From an uncultured Bacteroidales bacterium (GTDB lineage Bacteria > Bacteroidota > Bacteroidia > Bacteroidales > P3), in assembly GCA_900316055.1 (NCBI GenBank), contig ONBK01000001.1:344015-408014 (forward strand): 64,000 nt of DNA. The letters run 5' to 3'. Positions 46,149 through 55,350 of the stretch are shown one piece after another. Under the pieces are notes generated by a model. The model had not been told where the DNA came from. It worked only from the letters and a program-made list of their open reading frames with translations, and did no database searches. The position numbers and the translations under genes were made by a program. Position 1 is the stretch's first letter. Each line of letters opens with the position of its first letter.

Positions 46149-47678
46149 ATGGAACCCAAACGCATAAAATCAGCCCTCATCTCGGTCTTCTACAAGGACG
46201 GCCTGGAGGACATCGTTCGTGCACTCGACGCCAAAGGGGTGACCATCTACTCCACGGGCGGTACGCAGAAATTTATTGAAGAACTCGGCATCAAGCCAGT
46301 GGCTGTGGAGAGCCTCACGGGCTATCCCTCCATCCTCGGCGGCCGCGTGAAGACGCTGCACCCAAAGGTGTTCGGCGGCATCCTCGCCCGTCGCGACAAT
46401 GAGGGCGACAACGCCCAACTGACACAATACGAGATTCCGGAAATCGACCTCGTCATCGTCGACCTCTATCCCTTCGAGCAGACCGTAGCCAGCGGTGCCT
46501 CGGAACAAGACATCATCGAGAAGATAGACATCGGTGGCATCAGCCTCATCCGCGCCGCCGCCAAGAACTTTTCCGACGTGGTCATTGTGCCCGCCGTCGA
46601 CTACTACAAGGAGTTCCTGGACATCTATACCTCGCAGGATGGCTGCACCACCCTGGAGCAGCGCCATCGCTTTGCCGCCTACGCCTTCAATGTCAGCTCC
46701 CATTACGACACCGCCATCTTTGCCCATTTCAACGAGAGCGAGCAGATTCCTGTCTTCAAGCAGAGTTGCAAGCATGGCGAAGTGCTGCGCTACGGCGAGA
46801 ACCCTCACCAGAAAGGTGTCTTCTACGGCAATATCGAGAACTGCTTCGACAAACTCAACGGCAAAGAGATCAGTTATAACAACCTTGGCGACATCGACGC
46901 CGCCTGCAGCCTCATCGACGACTTCGAGGGCCAGACCGCCTTCGCCATCCTCAAGCACAATAACGCCTGCGGCATGGCCGTGCGTTCCACCCTCCTCGAG
47001 GCCTGGAAAGACGCATTGGCCGGCGATCCCGTTAGCGCCTTCGGCGGCGTGCTCATCTGCAACCAGAAGGTGACCAAAGAGGTGGCCGACGAGATGCACA
47101 AGATCTTCTTCGAGGTCTGCATCGCCCCCGACTACGATGACGATGCCCTCGAGGTGCTGCGCGGCAAGAAGAACCGCATCATCCTGCGTCGCAAAGGCTT
47201 CAAGATGGCCGACCCGATGTTCCGCTCCGTCCTCAACGGCGTGCTGGTGCAGGACCGCGACAATGTCGTCCCCACCGCTGCCGACATGCAGAAGAGCGTC
47301 ACCTCTACCGCCATCAGCGCTGCGCAGGCCGAGGACCTGGCTTTCGCCACCATCCTCGTCAAGCATACCAAGAGCAACGCCATCGTGCTGGCCAAAGGCC
47401 GTCAGCTCTACGCCAGCGGCACGGGCCAGACGAGCCGCGTCGACGCCCTGCGCCAGGCCATCGCCAAGGCCAAGAGCTTCGGCTTCGACCTCAACGGCGC
47501 CGTGATGGCCAGCGATGCCTTCTTCCCCTTCCCTGACTGCGTGGAGATTGCCCACGAGGCCGGCATCGTGGCTGTGGCCCATCCCGGCGGCTCAATCCAC
47601 GACCAGGATTCTATCAACTATTGCGAGAAAAACAAGATGGGTATGGCCATCACTGGAAAACGTCATTTTAAACACTAA
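46149..47678 (+). CDS. purH: Bifunctional AICAR transformylase/IMP cyclohydrolase
   Basis: Last two steps of IMP synthesis, 509 residues. The N-terminal MGS-like IMP cyclohydrolase has [14 protein letters not shown] and [25 protein letters not shown]. The C-terminal transformylase has the [10 protein letters not shown] block, [11 protein letters not shown] (catalytic Lys-His pair), DPVSAFGGV and [13 protein letters not shown]. mreB follows after 6 bp, so the two are co-transcribed. Confidence 0.97.
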   Translation: MEPKRIKSALISVFYKDGLEDIVRALDAKGVTIYSTGGTQKFIEELGIKPVAVESLTGYPSILGGRVKTLHPKVFGGILARRDNEGDNAQLTQYEIPEIDLVIVDLYPFEQTVASGASEQDIIEKIDIGGISLIRAAAKNFSDVVIVPAVDYYKEFLDIYTSQDGCTTLEQRHRFAAYAFNVSSHYDTAIFAHFNESEQIPVFKQSCKHGEVLRYGENPHQKGVFYGNIENCFDKLNGKEISYNNLGDIDAACSLIDDFEGQTAFAILKHNNACGMAVRSTLLEAWKDALAGDPVSAFGGVLICNQKVTKEVADEMHKIFFEVCIAPDYDDDALEVLRGKKNRIILRRKGFKMADPMFRSVLNGVLVQDRDNVVPTAADMQKSVTSTAISAAQAEDLAFATILVKHTKSNAIVLAKGRQLYASGTGQTSRVDALRQAIAKAKSFGFDLNGAVMASDAFFPFPDCVEIAHEAGIVAVAHPGGSIHDQDSINYCEKNKMGMAITGKRHFKH

Positions 47679-47684
47679 TCACAC

Positions 47685-48710
47685 ATGGGACTTTTATCAT
47701 TCTTCAACCGTGAAGTCGCAATGGACCTTGGCACCGCCAATTCCATCGTCATATACAACGACCAGGTGGTCATCGACGAGCCCTCTATCGTGGCCGTCGA
47801 CCGCAACAACAACAAAGTCATCGCCGTAGGTAAGGAAGCCCAACGTATGGACGGTCGTACCGACAACAAGAATGTGGAGACCGTGCGTCCTCTGAAGGGC
47901 GGCGTTATCGCCGACTTCGAGATGGCACAGCACCTCATCCGTGAACTCATCGGCATGACCAACATCAACCGCTCCTTCCTGCCGCCGTCGCTTCGCATGG
48001 TCATCTGCATTCCCTCAGGCATCACCAATGTCGAGGAACGCGCCGTGCGTGAGAGCGCAGAGCAAGCGGGAGCCAAGGAAATCCGCATGATTCATGAGCC
48101 TATGGCCGCTGCCATCGGAATCGGTATCGACGTGCTACAACCCGAAGGACACATGGTGGTGGACATCGGAGGCGGTACTGCCGAAATCGCCGTTATCTCT
48201 CTGGGTGGCATCGTTTGCAACACCTCCATCAAGGTGGCAGGCGATGAGTTCAACGACAACGTCGTCGACTACATGCGTCGTCAGCACAACATGATTATCG
48301 GTGTGCGTATGGCTGAGAAGGTGAAGATTGCCGTGGGTTCTGCCGTCAGCGAGCTGGCCGACCCACCGGAGGACTATCACACCCTCGGTCGCGACCTTCT
48401 CACAGGTCTGCCCAAAGAGGTATCCGTCAATTACAAGGAGATCGCTCACGCCCTCGACAAATCGGTAGCACGCATCGAGCAGGCCATCCTCGACACCTTG
48501 GCGAACACGCCTCCCGAGCTGGCCGCCGATATCTACAAGAACGGCATCTATCTGGCCGGCGGTGGTGCTTTGCTGCGCGGTCTCGACCAGCGTGTGAGCA
48601 GCAAAACCAAGCTGCAGGTGCATATCGCCGACGACCCCCTGCGCGCCGTCGCCCGTGGTACCGGCATCGCCTTGAAGAACTTCAACAAGTTCTCGTTCCT
48701 GATTCGATAA
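47685..48710 (+). CDS. mreB: Rod shape-determining protein MreB
   Basis: Actin-like filament protein that directs side-wall synthesis, 341 residues. Phosphate 1 loop MDLGTANSIVIY, VCIPSGITNVEERAVRESAEQAG, phosphate 2 VVDIGGGTAEIAVIS and adenosine loop YLAGGGALLRGLD. Neither mreC nor mreD follows: the next gene is convergent dacB beyond a shared terminator. Confidence 0.97.
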   Translation: MGLLSFFNREVAMDLGTANSIVIYNDQVVIDEPSIVAVDRNNNKVIAVGKEAQRMDGRTDNKNVETVRPLKGGVIADFEMAQHLIRELIGMTNINRSFLPPSLRMVICIPSGITNVEERAVRESAEQAGAKEIRMIHEPMAAAIGIGIDVLQPEGHMVVDIGGGTAEIAVISLGGIVCNTSIKVAGDEFNDNVVDYMRRQHNMIIGVRMAEKVKIAVGSAVSELADPPEDYHTLGRDLLTGLPKEVSVNYKEIAHALDKSVARIEQAILDTLANTPPELAADIYKNGIYLAGGGALLRGLDQRVSSKTKLQVHIADDPLRAVARGTGIALKNFNKFSFLIR

Positions 48711-48739
48711 CCTAAGTCAGGAAATAAGACAATAGAATC

Positions 48740-48766
48740 AGAGGGAGACCATCACGGCCTCCCTCT
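48740..48766. terminator. Terminator between mreB and dacB
   Basis: 8-bp stem AGAGGGAG/CTCCCTCT with an 11-base loop between convergent genes. Confidence 0.7.
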
Positions 48767-48783
48767 CTTCTTTATACCTATAC

Positions 48784-48804
48784 TCCCTTATTCCTTATCG
48801 TCTA
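48784..48804 (-). repeat. Stop ladder at the dacB stop
   Basis: Own stop TAG at 48804, then TAA at 48797 and 48790 on the minus strand: three units, three frames. Confidence 0.85.
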
Positions 48805-50283
48805 ATAAATCGAGGCAATTTTCTGCAATATCTTATTGAGTTTCTCAGAGACCACCGAGGCGGAACAGTTGTGACCGTTGCTGATGATGGCGAAGGCCAG
48901 ACGGTCACCGTTGGCGGCGTCGACATATCCGGCATAGGCTTTCACACCACTGATAGTGCCAGTCTTGAGACGCACGATGACACCCGGAACTGAGACCTTA
49001 ATTTTCTTGGCGGTGCCACTCTCTCCTGCTACCGCCAGTGTGTTGTAGAAATCTTCAAAAAAAGGCTCTCGACTGATGGCCATCAAGTAGCGGCAAAGGA
49101 AGTCGGAGGTGACGCGATCCTGCGGCGAGAGACCACTGCCGTCGACGACCTTCACTCCGTCAGCATCAATCTTCTTCTCCTTGAGCCATTCCATTACTGC
49201 CTTGCTGCCATTGGCAAAGGTACCCTTTCCATACTGAGCGTAGCCCAGGTATTTGAAGATAGCTTCGGCATAGATGTTATTGCTGGTGATATTGGTGTAT
49301 TGGGCAATGGTGTAGTAGTCGCTGCTATAGTAGTCGAGGACTGTCCGCAGGCTATCAGGCTGGGTGTAGACCTGCATGGAGTTCGACGAGATGCTGATTC
49401 CGTGGGTACGGAGGTAGGAGGCGAAAAGGTCCGCACACTGACGACCGGGATTGGGCAACGAAATTCGGACAGAGAAGTCCTTTTCTCCCAGCGGAACTGT
49501 GCCACGATAAACGCGTTCTTTTGATGTGGGACTACCGTAGGCAATCACTTGGTCGCCTGATTTCGCAGGTCCTGTGGTCACCTCGCAGACAGCTTGCACG
49601 TCGATATTCTTAGGGACCGTGCGTACCGCTGTGGCGGGGAAACCCACCCTCAAACCAGGATCAAAATGAGCGAAGTACATATTCTCATGGAAGTTGAGTC
49701 CATAGACACCGGCACCATAGTAGTTACCGACATCGCCCCACGGCCAGCTGTCGTGGAGAGGAACCTCGTCGAAGATACCTTGATGATAGCAAACCCGGCC
49801 ATCGACACGATGGACACCTTTCTTTTTCAGCGCCATCATCCAGCCCTCGAAAAGCGAATCCACCGAGGTCTGGCGGTAGCGATAGGAACCCAGCAGCGGG
49901 TCACCGCCACCGATGATATAGATATCTCCGTGCAACACTCCGTCGCGGTCGACGGTGCCACGAAGGCAGAGACGCGTGGTGAAGCGGAACTTACTCCCCA
50001 GACGGGCAAAACCCACACCGGTAGTAAGCATCTTGTTCACCGAGCCGGGAGCCATTCCCATCTGCGAGTTGTAGTCATATACCTGCTTATGCTTAGTAAT
50101 ATTATAGACGCTAACGGCAAGGGTACCATGCTGCAGTACAGCGTCACGCTGGGTAGCTACGACAGTTTTCTCAAGCTCGGAAATCTGCTGGGCACATGCC
50201 GAATTGAAAATTGAAAATTGGAAATTAAGAACAACGCCAGCGCAAACTATCAATTTAAATATGCGAGATGTTTTATATGGCAT
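48802..50283 (-). CDS. dacB: D-alanyl-D-alanine carboxypeptidase/endopeptidase (PBP4, DacB type)
   Basis: Class C low-molecular-mass penicillin-binding protein, 493 residues. SVNK (SxxK, near residue 81) in GMAPGSVNKMLTTG, SNN (SxN) near 333 in NITSNNIYAEAIFKYLG, and KTG near 438 in RLKTGTISGVKAYAGYV. Trims peptidoglycan in the periplasm. The end of the signal peptide (LNFQFSIFNSACAQ) is encoded by a heptad tract at 50202-50229. It follows engB by 9 bp. Confidence 0.94.
   Translation of the reverse strand: MPYKTSRIFKLIVCAGVVLNFQFSIFNSACAQQISELEKTVVATQRDAVLQHGTLAVSVYNITKHKQVYDYNSQMGMAPGSVNKMLTTGVGFARLGSKFRFTTRLCLRGTVDRDGVLHGDIYIIGGGDPLLGSYRYRQTSVDSLFEGWMMALKKKGVHRVDGRVCYHQGIFDEVPLHDSWPWGDVGNYYGAGVYGLNFHENMYFAHFDPGLRVGFPATAVRTVPKNIDVQAVCEVTTGPAKSGDQVIAYGSPTSKERVYRGTVPLGEKDFSVRISLPNPGRQCADLFASYLRTHGISISSNSMQVYTQPDSLRTVLDYYSSDYYTIAQYTNITSNNIYAEAIFKYLGYAQYGKGTFANGSKAVMEWLKEKKIDADGVKVVDGSGLSPQDRVTSDFLCRYLMAISREPFFEDFYNTLAVAGESGTAKKIKVSVPGVIVRLKTGTISGVKAYAGYVDAANGDRLAFAIISNGHNCSASVVSEKLNKILQKIASIY
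50202..50229 (+). repeat. Heptad tract in the dacB signal-peptide region
   Basis: Four units based on AATTGAA, antisense to dacB. It encodes LNFQFSIFN, so the repeat forms part of the hydrophobic export signal. Confidence 0.92.
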
Positions 50284-50292
50284 AAGGTTACC

Positions 50293-50901
50293 TTATTTAT
50301 TGTTTTTTAAATCTTCATTGATGGATTCGATGCTGTCGAGCAACGCGTCGCGGCCGTAACCAGTAAGCGACGATGTAAGAAACATCGGAGGCAACTCCTC
50401 CCAGAGTTCAGAGAGAGCCACCTTCATGGCCTTAATATTGGTCATCACCTCACGTTGCTTCTCCTTGTCAGTCTTAGTGAAGACAATAGCGAGGGGGATG
50501 CCGTTGGCGCCGAGGAATTCGATGAATTCGAGGTCGATGCGCTGAGGTGGGATACGACTGTCGACAAGCACGAAAACATTGGTGAGGGCTTCACGATGGA
50601 GAAAATAATCGCGCATCATGGCACTCCACTTCTCGCGCGAAGTCTTCGAGGTGCGTGCATAGCCGTAGCCTGGGAGGTCGACAAGATACCACTCGTTATT
50701 GATGAGAAAATGATTGATGAGTTGTGTCTTACCCGGACGGCCGGAGGTCTTCGCTAACCCTTTCACTCCCGTGAGCATATTGATGAGCGACGATTTGCCA
50801 ACATTACTGCGTCCAATAAAGGCGTACTCCGGACGCCCGTCATCTGGGCACTTCTTATAATTGGGACTGCTGACGCAGAACGATGCACTTCTAATATTCA
50901 T
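50293..50901 (-). CDS. engB: Ribosome biogenesis GTPase EngB/YsxC
   Basis: Assists 50S assembly, 202 residues. P-loop FIGRSNVGKSSLIN, GKTQLINHF (Switch I Thr), DLPGYGYA, NKxD-type TKTDKEKQ and the C-terminal TSSLTGYG. Its ATG overlaps the glsB stop in ATGA, so it is translationally coupled to the lipid gene upstream. Confidence 0.96.
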   Translation of the reverse strand: MNIRSASFCVSSPNYKKCPDDGRPEYAFIGRSNVGKSSLINMLTGVKGLAKTSGRPGKTQLINHFLINNEWYLVDLPGYGYARTSKTSREKWSAMMRDYFLHREALTNVFVLVDSRIPPQRIDLEFIEFLGANGIPLAIVFTKTDKEKQREVMTNIKAMKVALSELWEELPPMFLTSSLTGYGRDALLDSIESINEDLKNNK

Positions 50902-52010
50902 TTCCTGTTCGCTCGTTTTATTTTTCTCAGTTCCTGCTTTACCTCACGCTTCTTCTGTTTCAGTTCCTTTAACTCCTTCATAACGGTACGCTCCTCCTCG
51001 CTGATTTGTTTCCACCAAGGAAGCAATTTCATATTGATACCGAAGAGGCGGCGGCGATCAAGCTTCTGGTTGCGATCCTGATAACTGTCGAGGTAACGTT
51101 TACGTTTATCTTCAAAAAGGTCGTTGAGCGTGATGAGGATACCCGTGTCCGTTGTACCCTTGAGATGATGGTTAGGACAGGTTCCGAAAGAACGCATGGT
51201 GGGAGTGAGGTTCATATAGGAGTTGAAGAGTGGAGGCACCGTGCATCCGCAAGCACGGACAGCATGGAGGAGAATCTGGTAATCTTCCCTATAGTTTCGT
51301 CCATTAAAGAGATGCACAAGCTCGTTATAGTCGGTCTGGATATCAATTCGCTCGTAAGGCCACACCAATCCGTCTCGGTCAGGGAAGTGCTTCTGGTAGA
51401 AATAGAGTATCATATCACGCGCCTTAAGGTCAATATCGCCATACATGGTAATTTTGCCAAAGAAATAGCGTGTCTCGGGAATTTCGAGGATGAGGCACCC
51501 GAGGCCATCCCATAGATTGTCGAGGCTGTAGAGGCCCTTGCGAAGATTGTTGCCGGGCTGATAGGCAGGCTGCACGAAAGCTCTTCCAAGCTCCACTGTA
51601 TAGGGAAGATAGTCATTAATAAACTGCTCGCTAAACTGGTACTGGTCGGCCGTAGGGGTAACAATGGAGCCGTCGTCACGACGCATCATATTGCTTCCGT
51701 GGATGAAGCGATAAGCGCCCACGATTTCCTCATCCTCGGGACTCCAAACAAAGAGCTGTTTGCAGCAGTATGGGTCATCGAGGGTGTCGTACATATCAAT
51801 ATCCACCTCGTTGCCGCTCCCGCCGCCATCGACGGCGAAGCTCAGTTCACGCAAACGACCAATTTCACGCATGATATTGGGTGATAAATGGGCGGTGGTG
51901 ACATATATCTCCTTGTTGCCGCGATTACTCATGCGGAGGAAATGCTTTTGCTTCAGTTCCTTCTTGATAAGCTCGCGATCTACTGGTGGGGCTATGTAAT
52001 TTAAATCCAT
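50898..52010 (-). CDS. glsB: GNAT-like N-acyltransferase for glycine/ornithine-type lipids (GlsB-like)
   Basis: A protein of 370 residues. The N-terminal segment MREIGRLRELSFAVDGGGSGNEVDIDMYD and VWSPEDEEIVGAYRFIHG, then SEQFINDYLPYTVELGRAFVQPAYQ, match the acyl-ACP-dependent N-acyltransferases of the OlsB/GlsB family. The C-terminus is a basic coiled coil (KELKELKQKKREVKQELRK). In Bacteroides, GlsB makes N-acyl glycine. The adjacent O-acyltransferase supports this pathway. Confidence 0.88.
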   Translation of the reverse strand: MDLNYIAPPVDRELIKKELKQKHFLRMSNRGNKEIYVTTAHLSPNIMREIGRLRELSFAVDGGGSGNEVDIDMYDTLDDPYCCKQLFVWSPEDEEIVGAYRFIHGSNMMRRDDGSIVTPTADQYQFSEQFINDYLPYTVELGRAFVQPAYQPGNNLRKGLYSLDNLWDGLGCLILEIPETRYFFGKITMYGDIDLKARDMILYFYQKHFPDRDGLVWPYERIDIQTDYNELVHLFNGRNYREDYQILLHAVRACGCTVPPLFNSYMNLTPTMRSFGTCPNHHLKGTTDTGILITLNDLFEDKRKRYLDSYQDRNQKLDRRRLFGINMKLLPWWKQISEEERTVMKELKELKQKKREVKQELRKIKRANRK

Positions 52011-52017
52011 TTTTGAA

Positions 52018-52045
52018 AGGTGAGAGTTGAAAGGTGATAATTAAA
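52018..52045 (+). repeat. Heptad tract between glsA and glsB
   Basis: Four units with TGA, TGA, TGA and TAA at 52021, 52028, 52035 and 52042 on the plus strand. It overlaps the glsA stop, but the ladder is on the strand opposite to the genes. Confidence 0.85.
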
Positions 52046-52892
52046 TACAGAAGTCGACGTTGGGATTATCTTTTAAACGGTACACATGCTCACGCATCAG
52101 GGAAGCCCATTCGGCGGGAGTGTGTCGCTTGTCAAAGGTAGTATAAGGTACCGGCTTGCCGAAGGTGATGGCGACCGACTTGCCACGCTGGGCGAACATC
52201 TCGGCCGGCAACAGGGCCATCTCGTAACGGAACTTGATTCCCAGTCGTTCGCGCAAATTAGCCACACGGTAGAAGAGATTGCGGTTGCAGGCTTCAGTGT
52301 AGACGGGGATAATATCGCGCTGGTACTTTACAGCCTTCTTGATGAATGTAGGTTGCCATTCGAGGTCTTTGATAACTCCTTTCTTGCGGCGAGAAGCGGC
52401 TCCAGAGGGGTAGTAGAGTAGCACATTACGCCCTGCGAAAGCATCCTCGAGATTGGCGAGGGTCTTCGAACGGTTCACCTTGTCGATGGGAACAAAGAGC
52501 TGGCGGAGACCCGGAAGATAAAGCAAGAAGTCGGTGACAGGAAAAAGAATATCGGAACGTTTATGGCCTACGGCACCCATCAGTGCAAGGCCGTCAGGAC
52601 CCCCCAACGGATGATTGCCCACCACCATCGGGCAACCCTCTGCAGGCACATTTTCCAGCCCCTGATATGAAACCTTCATCCCGAGGTTGTAAGGCTCGCG
52701 GCCCTCGGTGAAAGCGTAAACGAAATCGAGGCCGAACTTGTCTCGGTTGTTGTAGATGCCCGCGTTAAGATCCTTGACATGCAGCAGCCGTCCGAGGAGC
52801 CACACGGCAAAAGCCGGCAGTTTCACCCCCTTGGCGGCGAGAATCTTCCGCACGTCGATATAGTTTTCTGAGATAATTTCGTGTTCCATCAA
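52041..52892 (-). CDS. glsA: 1-acyl-glycerol-3-phosphate acyltransferase-like O-acyltransferase (GlsA-like)
   Basis: A protein of 283 residues of the PlsC/LPLAT group. The catalytic motif is VGNHPLGGPDG (His with Asp six residues on), with a later VPIDKVNRS block and LLYYPSGAASR in place of the usual FPEGTRS. In Bacteroides, GlsA adds the second acyl chain to N-acyl glycine. Its order upstream of glsB matches this use. It is transcribed from the box at 52920-52927. Confidence 0.86.
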   Translation of the reverse strand: MMEHEIISENYIDVRKILAAKGVKLPAFAVWLLGRLLHVKDLNAGIYNNRDKFGLDFVYAFTEGREPYNLGMKVSYQGLENVPAEGCPMVVGNHPLGGPDGLALMGAVGHKRSDILFPVTDFLLYLPGLRQLFVPIDKVNRSKTLANLEDAFAGRNVLLYYPSGAASRRKKGVIKDLEWQPTFIKKAVKYQRDIIPVYTEACNRNLFYRVANLRERLGIKFRYEMALLPAEMFAQRGKSVAITFGKPVPYTTFDKRHTPAEWASLMREHVYRLKDNPNVDFCI

Positions 52893-52919
52893 AATCGTTT
52901 TAACTTAGATTTTAGAGTG

Positions 52920-52927
52920 CAAAGATA
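52920..52927 (-). promoter_or_regulatory. -7 box for glsA-glsB-engB-dacB
   Basis: TATCTTTG on the minus strand, 28 bases before the glsA ATG. Confidence 0.65.
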
Positions 52928-52966
52928 CGATTTTTTTTTCGAATTACAGGACATTTGTACGTTTTT

Positions 52967-52998
52967 TTTGGTCACAAAAGAAAAAAATCGTATTTTTG
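52967..52998 (+). promoter_or_regulatory. cstA-like promoter (TTTG-N20-TATTTTTG)
   Basis: -33 TTTG at 52967-52970 and -7 TATTTTTG at 52991-52998, 23 bases before the ATG at 53022. Divergent from glsA. Confidence 0.8.
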
Positions 52999-53021
52999 CA
53001 CCGCTTTTTAAGACATAAAAT

Positions 53022-54476
53022 ATGATTACATTCATCGTATCTGTTGTATTACTATTGCTTGGTTACTGGCTCTACTCAAAAGTGATAGAGCGTGTTATCG
53101 GCATCGACCCCAATCGCACCACCCCCGCTGTGGCGCATCCTGACGGAGTGGACTATGTGCCCATGAAGCCTTGGAGAATCTTCCTTATCCAGTTCCTCAA
53201 CATCGCGGGCGTTGGCCCCATCTGCGGCGCCATCATGGGTGCACAGTTCGGCACCGCCTCGTTCCTTTGGATTGTCTTCGGATGCATCTTCGCCGGTGCC
53301 GTGCACGATTTCATCGCGGGGTTCATCAGCCTGCGCCAGAATGGTGCCTCGCTACCCGCCATCCAAGGCAAATATTTAGGGCATCGTGTAAAGACCTTCA
53401 TGGCTTTCTTCACCATCGTCCTGATGGTGCTGGTGGGGGCCGTCTTCGTGAAAACACCCTCCCAACTTATCGTCGACAATTTCACCCCCGGCTGGCCGCT
53501 GTGGATATGGCCCGTCATCATCTTCGCCTACTATCTAGTGGCCACGCTGCTGCCTATTGACAAAGTTATCGGCAAGATATATCCCATCTTCGGATTCCTG
53601 CTACTGGCAATGGCCATAATGTTGGTGGTGGCCTTCTTTGTCATTCCCGACGTCCATCTGCTGGAAATTTGGGACGGACTTGAGAACCGCCATCCGCATG
53701 CCGACACCAATCCCATCTTCCCAATGATGTTCGTTAGCATCGCCTGCGGCGCCATCAGCGGTTTCCACGCCACACAGAGTCCCCTCATGGCACGCTGCAT
53801 GGTCAACGAGAAGCAGGCGCGCCCCATCTTTTATGGTGCTATGATTACCGAGGGTATCGTAGCCCTCATCTGGGCTGCCGCCGCCGCCTACTTCTTCCAT
53901 GACAAAGCCGAACTTTGCATAGGCAAGGGCGGCGACGCTATGGTGGGCGTGATTGCTAACGAGTGGTTCCCGCCGGCACTGGCCGTCATCTCAATCCTCG
54001 GCGTCATCTGTGCCGCCATCACCAGCGGCGACACCGCCCTGCGCTCGGCACGCCTCATCGTGGCAGAACAGTTCCACATCGACCAGAAGCCCATCACCAA
54101 ACGCATCGTCGTAGCCATTCCACTGTTCGTCCTCACTGGAGGACTGCTCATCTACGCCTTCAGCGATGCCGACGGCTTCCAGACCATCTGGCGTTACTTT
54201 GCCTGGTGCAACCAAATTCTGGCAGTCTTCACCCTATGGGCCATCACCTCGTTCCTGGTACTGAAGGGCAACTATAAGGCCACCCTCATGACCCTATTGC
54301 CCGCCAACTTCATGACCTACATCTGCGCCTGCTTCATCTTGGTGGCACAGAAAGAAGGTTTCGGTGGCCTCATCCCGGAGACCTGGGGCTATATTCTCGC
54401 TGGTGTGATTACCATTGTAGGCGGCTCAATGGCACCCTTCTGGCTGAAAATATTTAAGTGGCGACGCAATAAATAA
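53022..54476 (+). CDS. cstA: Carbon starvation protein CstA-family transporter
   Basis: Inner-membrane protein of 484 residues with about 12-13 hydrophobic helices. Family blocks: NIAGVGPICGAIMGAQFG, GAVHDFIAGFISLRQNGAS, CGAISGFHATQSPLMARCM and TSGDTALRSARLIVAEQF. This is the short CstA form of many anaerobes. In characterised members it imports pyruvate or peptides; which substrate applies here is unknown. Single-gene unit with a strong promoter. Confidence 0.92.
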   Translation: MITFIVSVVLLLLGYWLYSKVIERVIGIDPNRTTPAVAHPDGVDYVPMKPWRIFLIQFLNIAGVGPICGAIMGAQFGTASFLWIVFGCIFAGAVHDFIAGFISLRQNGASLPAIQGKYLGHRVKTFMAFFTIVLMVLVGAVFVKTPSQLIVDNFTPGWPLWIWPVIIFAYYLVATLLPIDKVIGKIYPIFGFLLLAMAIMLVVAFFVIPDVHLLEIWDGLENRHPHADTNPIFPMMFVSIACGAISGFHATQSPLMARCMVNEKQARPIFYGAMITEGIVALIWAAAAAYFFHDKAELCIGKGGDAMVGVIANEWFPPALAVISILGVICAAITSGDTALRSARLIVAEQFHIDQKPITKRIVVAIPLFVLTGGLLIYAFSDADGFQTIWRYFAWCNQILAVFTLWAITSFLVLKGNYKATLMTLLPANFMTYICACFILVAQKEGFGGLIPETWGYILAGVITIVGGSMAPFWLKIFKWRRNK

Positions 54477-54518
54477 AAAGAAACCACGTTAAGGTTTCAA
54501 AAAGTATATATTTTCAAT

Positions 54519-55349
54519 ATGAAAAAAACACTTATATTAGTTCTCACCCTGCTTGTGGCAGGAGAAGCCCTGGCAGCAAATCCTAAGACCCGCAAGAACT
54601 CGCGCACAGAGATGGGCATCCACGGAAACGCCATCTATGTCATCGAGTACACCTATAACCTCCACAGCGGAAAAGATGGCGGCCGTCAACTCATCTGCAT
54701 CGACAGCATCACCTTCGACAAGCGTGGCAACTTCGCCGACAAGTTCCGCACTAAGGCCAACGAATATACTTGGTACAGCTACTTCTTCGATGTCAACGGC
54801 TACAGCCTCGGATGGAACGAATACAATCGCGAGAAGATACTCACCGGCCGTACCGCCTACCTCAACGACCGTGATGGCAACCGCGTGGAGCGCACCGTTT
54901 ATTTAGGCAACCAAATGACCAAGAAGGAGAGTTCGAAGTTCGTCGGTGGCCAGATGATGGAAGAGCAGAGTTTCGACCAGGACGGCCAGATGACCGAACT
55001 GCGCAAATACAAATACGACCAGAAAGGCAACTGCACCGAGATGGAGTTCTACAACCGCGATGGCGACCTCATGCAGCACTACCTCTACAAATACGACGCT
55101 CGCGGCAACCGCATCGAATGGCGCTTCTACGACGCCGACGAATTCCTCTCGGCACTCACCACCTACTACTACGACGACCACGACAACGTGATAGAAATCA
55201 GCTCGTTCAACTACGACGAACACCTCAACTGGAAGCACAGTTACGTCTATGAGTACGACGAGGACGACAACTGGGTCCGCCAGACCATCTACCGCAACAA
55301 CGTGCCCTACCAGGTCATCGAGCGCGAGATTGCTTTCCCGGTGGAGTAA
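54519..55349 (+). CDS. Secreted protein with YD-like repeats
   Basis: A protein of 276 residues with a signal peptide (MKKTLILVLTLLVAGEALA). From about residue 60 it has repeated strand pairs of about 20-25 residues with YxYDxxGN or (K/Y)YDxxxN (KYKYDQKGNCTEMEFYNRDG, YKYDARGNRIEWRFYD, YEYDEDDNWVRQTIY), like the YD/RHS repeat or the YwqK-type MORN-like repeat. It is likely to form a short beta helix in the envelope. No toxin or cleavage domain is present. Confidence 0.7.
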   Translation: MKKTLILVLTLLVAGEALAANPKTRKNSRTEMGIHGNAIYVIEYTYNLHSGKDGGRQLICIDSITFDKRGNFADKFRTKANEYTWYSYFFDVNGYSLGWNEYNREKILTGRTAYLNDRDGNRVERTVYLGNQMTKKESSKFVGGQMMEEQSFDQDGQMTELRKYKYDQKGNCTEMEFYNRDGDLMQHYLYKYDARGNRIEWRFYDADEFLSALTTYYYDDHDNVIEISSFNYDEHLNWKHSYVYEYDEDDNWVRQTIYRNNVPYQVIEREIAFPVE

Positions 55350-55350
55350 A

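Noticed and set aside
54480-54498. Hairpin GAAACC/GGTTTC between the CstA-like gene and the next gene
   Set aside because: Only 6 bp with no T-run; too weak to call a terminator.
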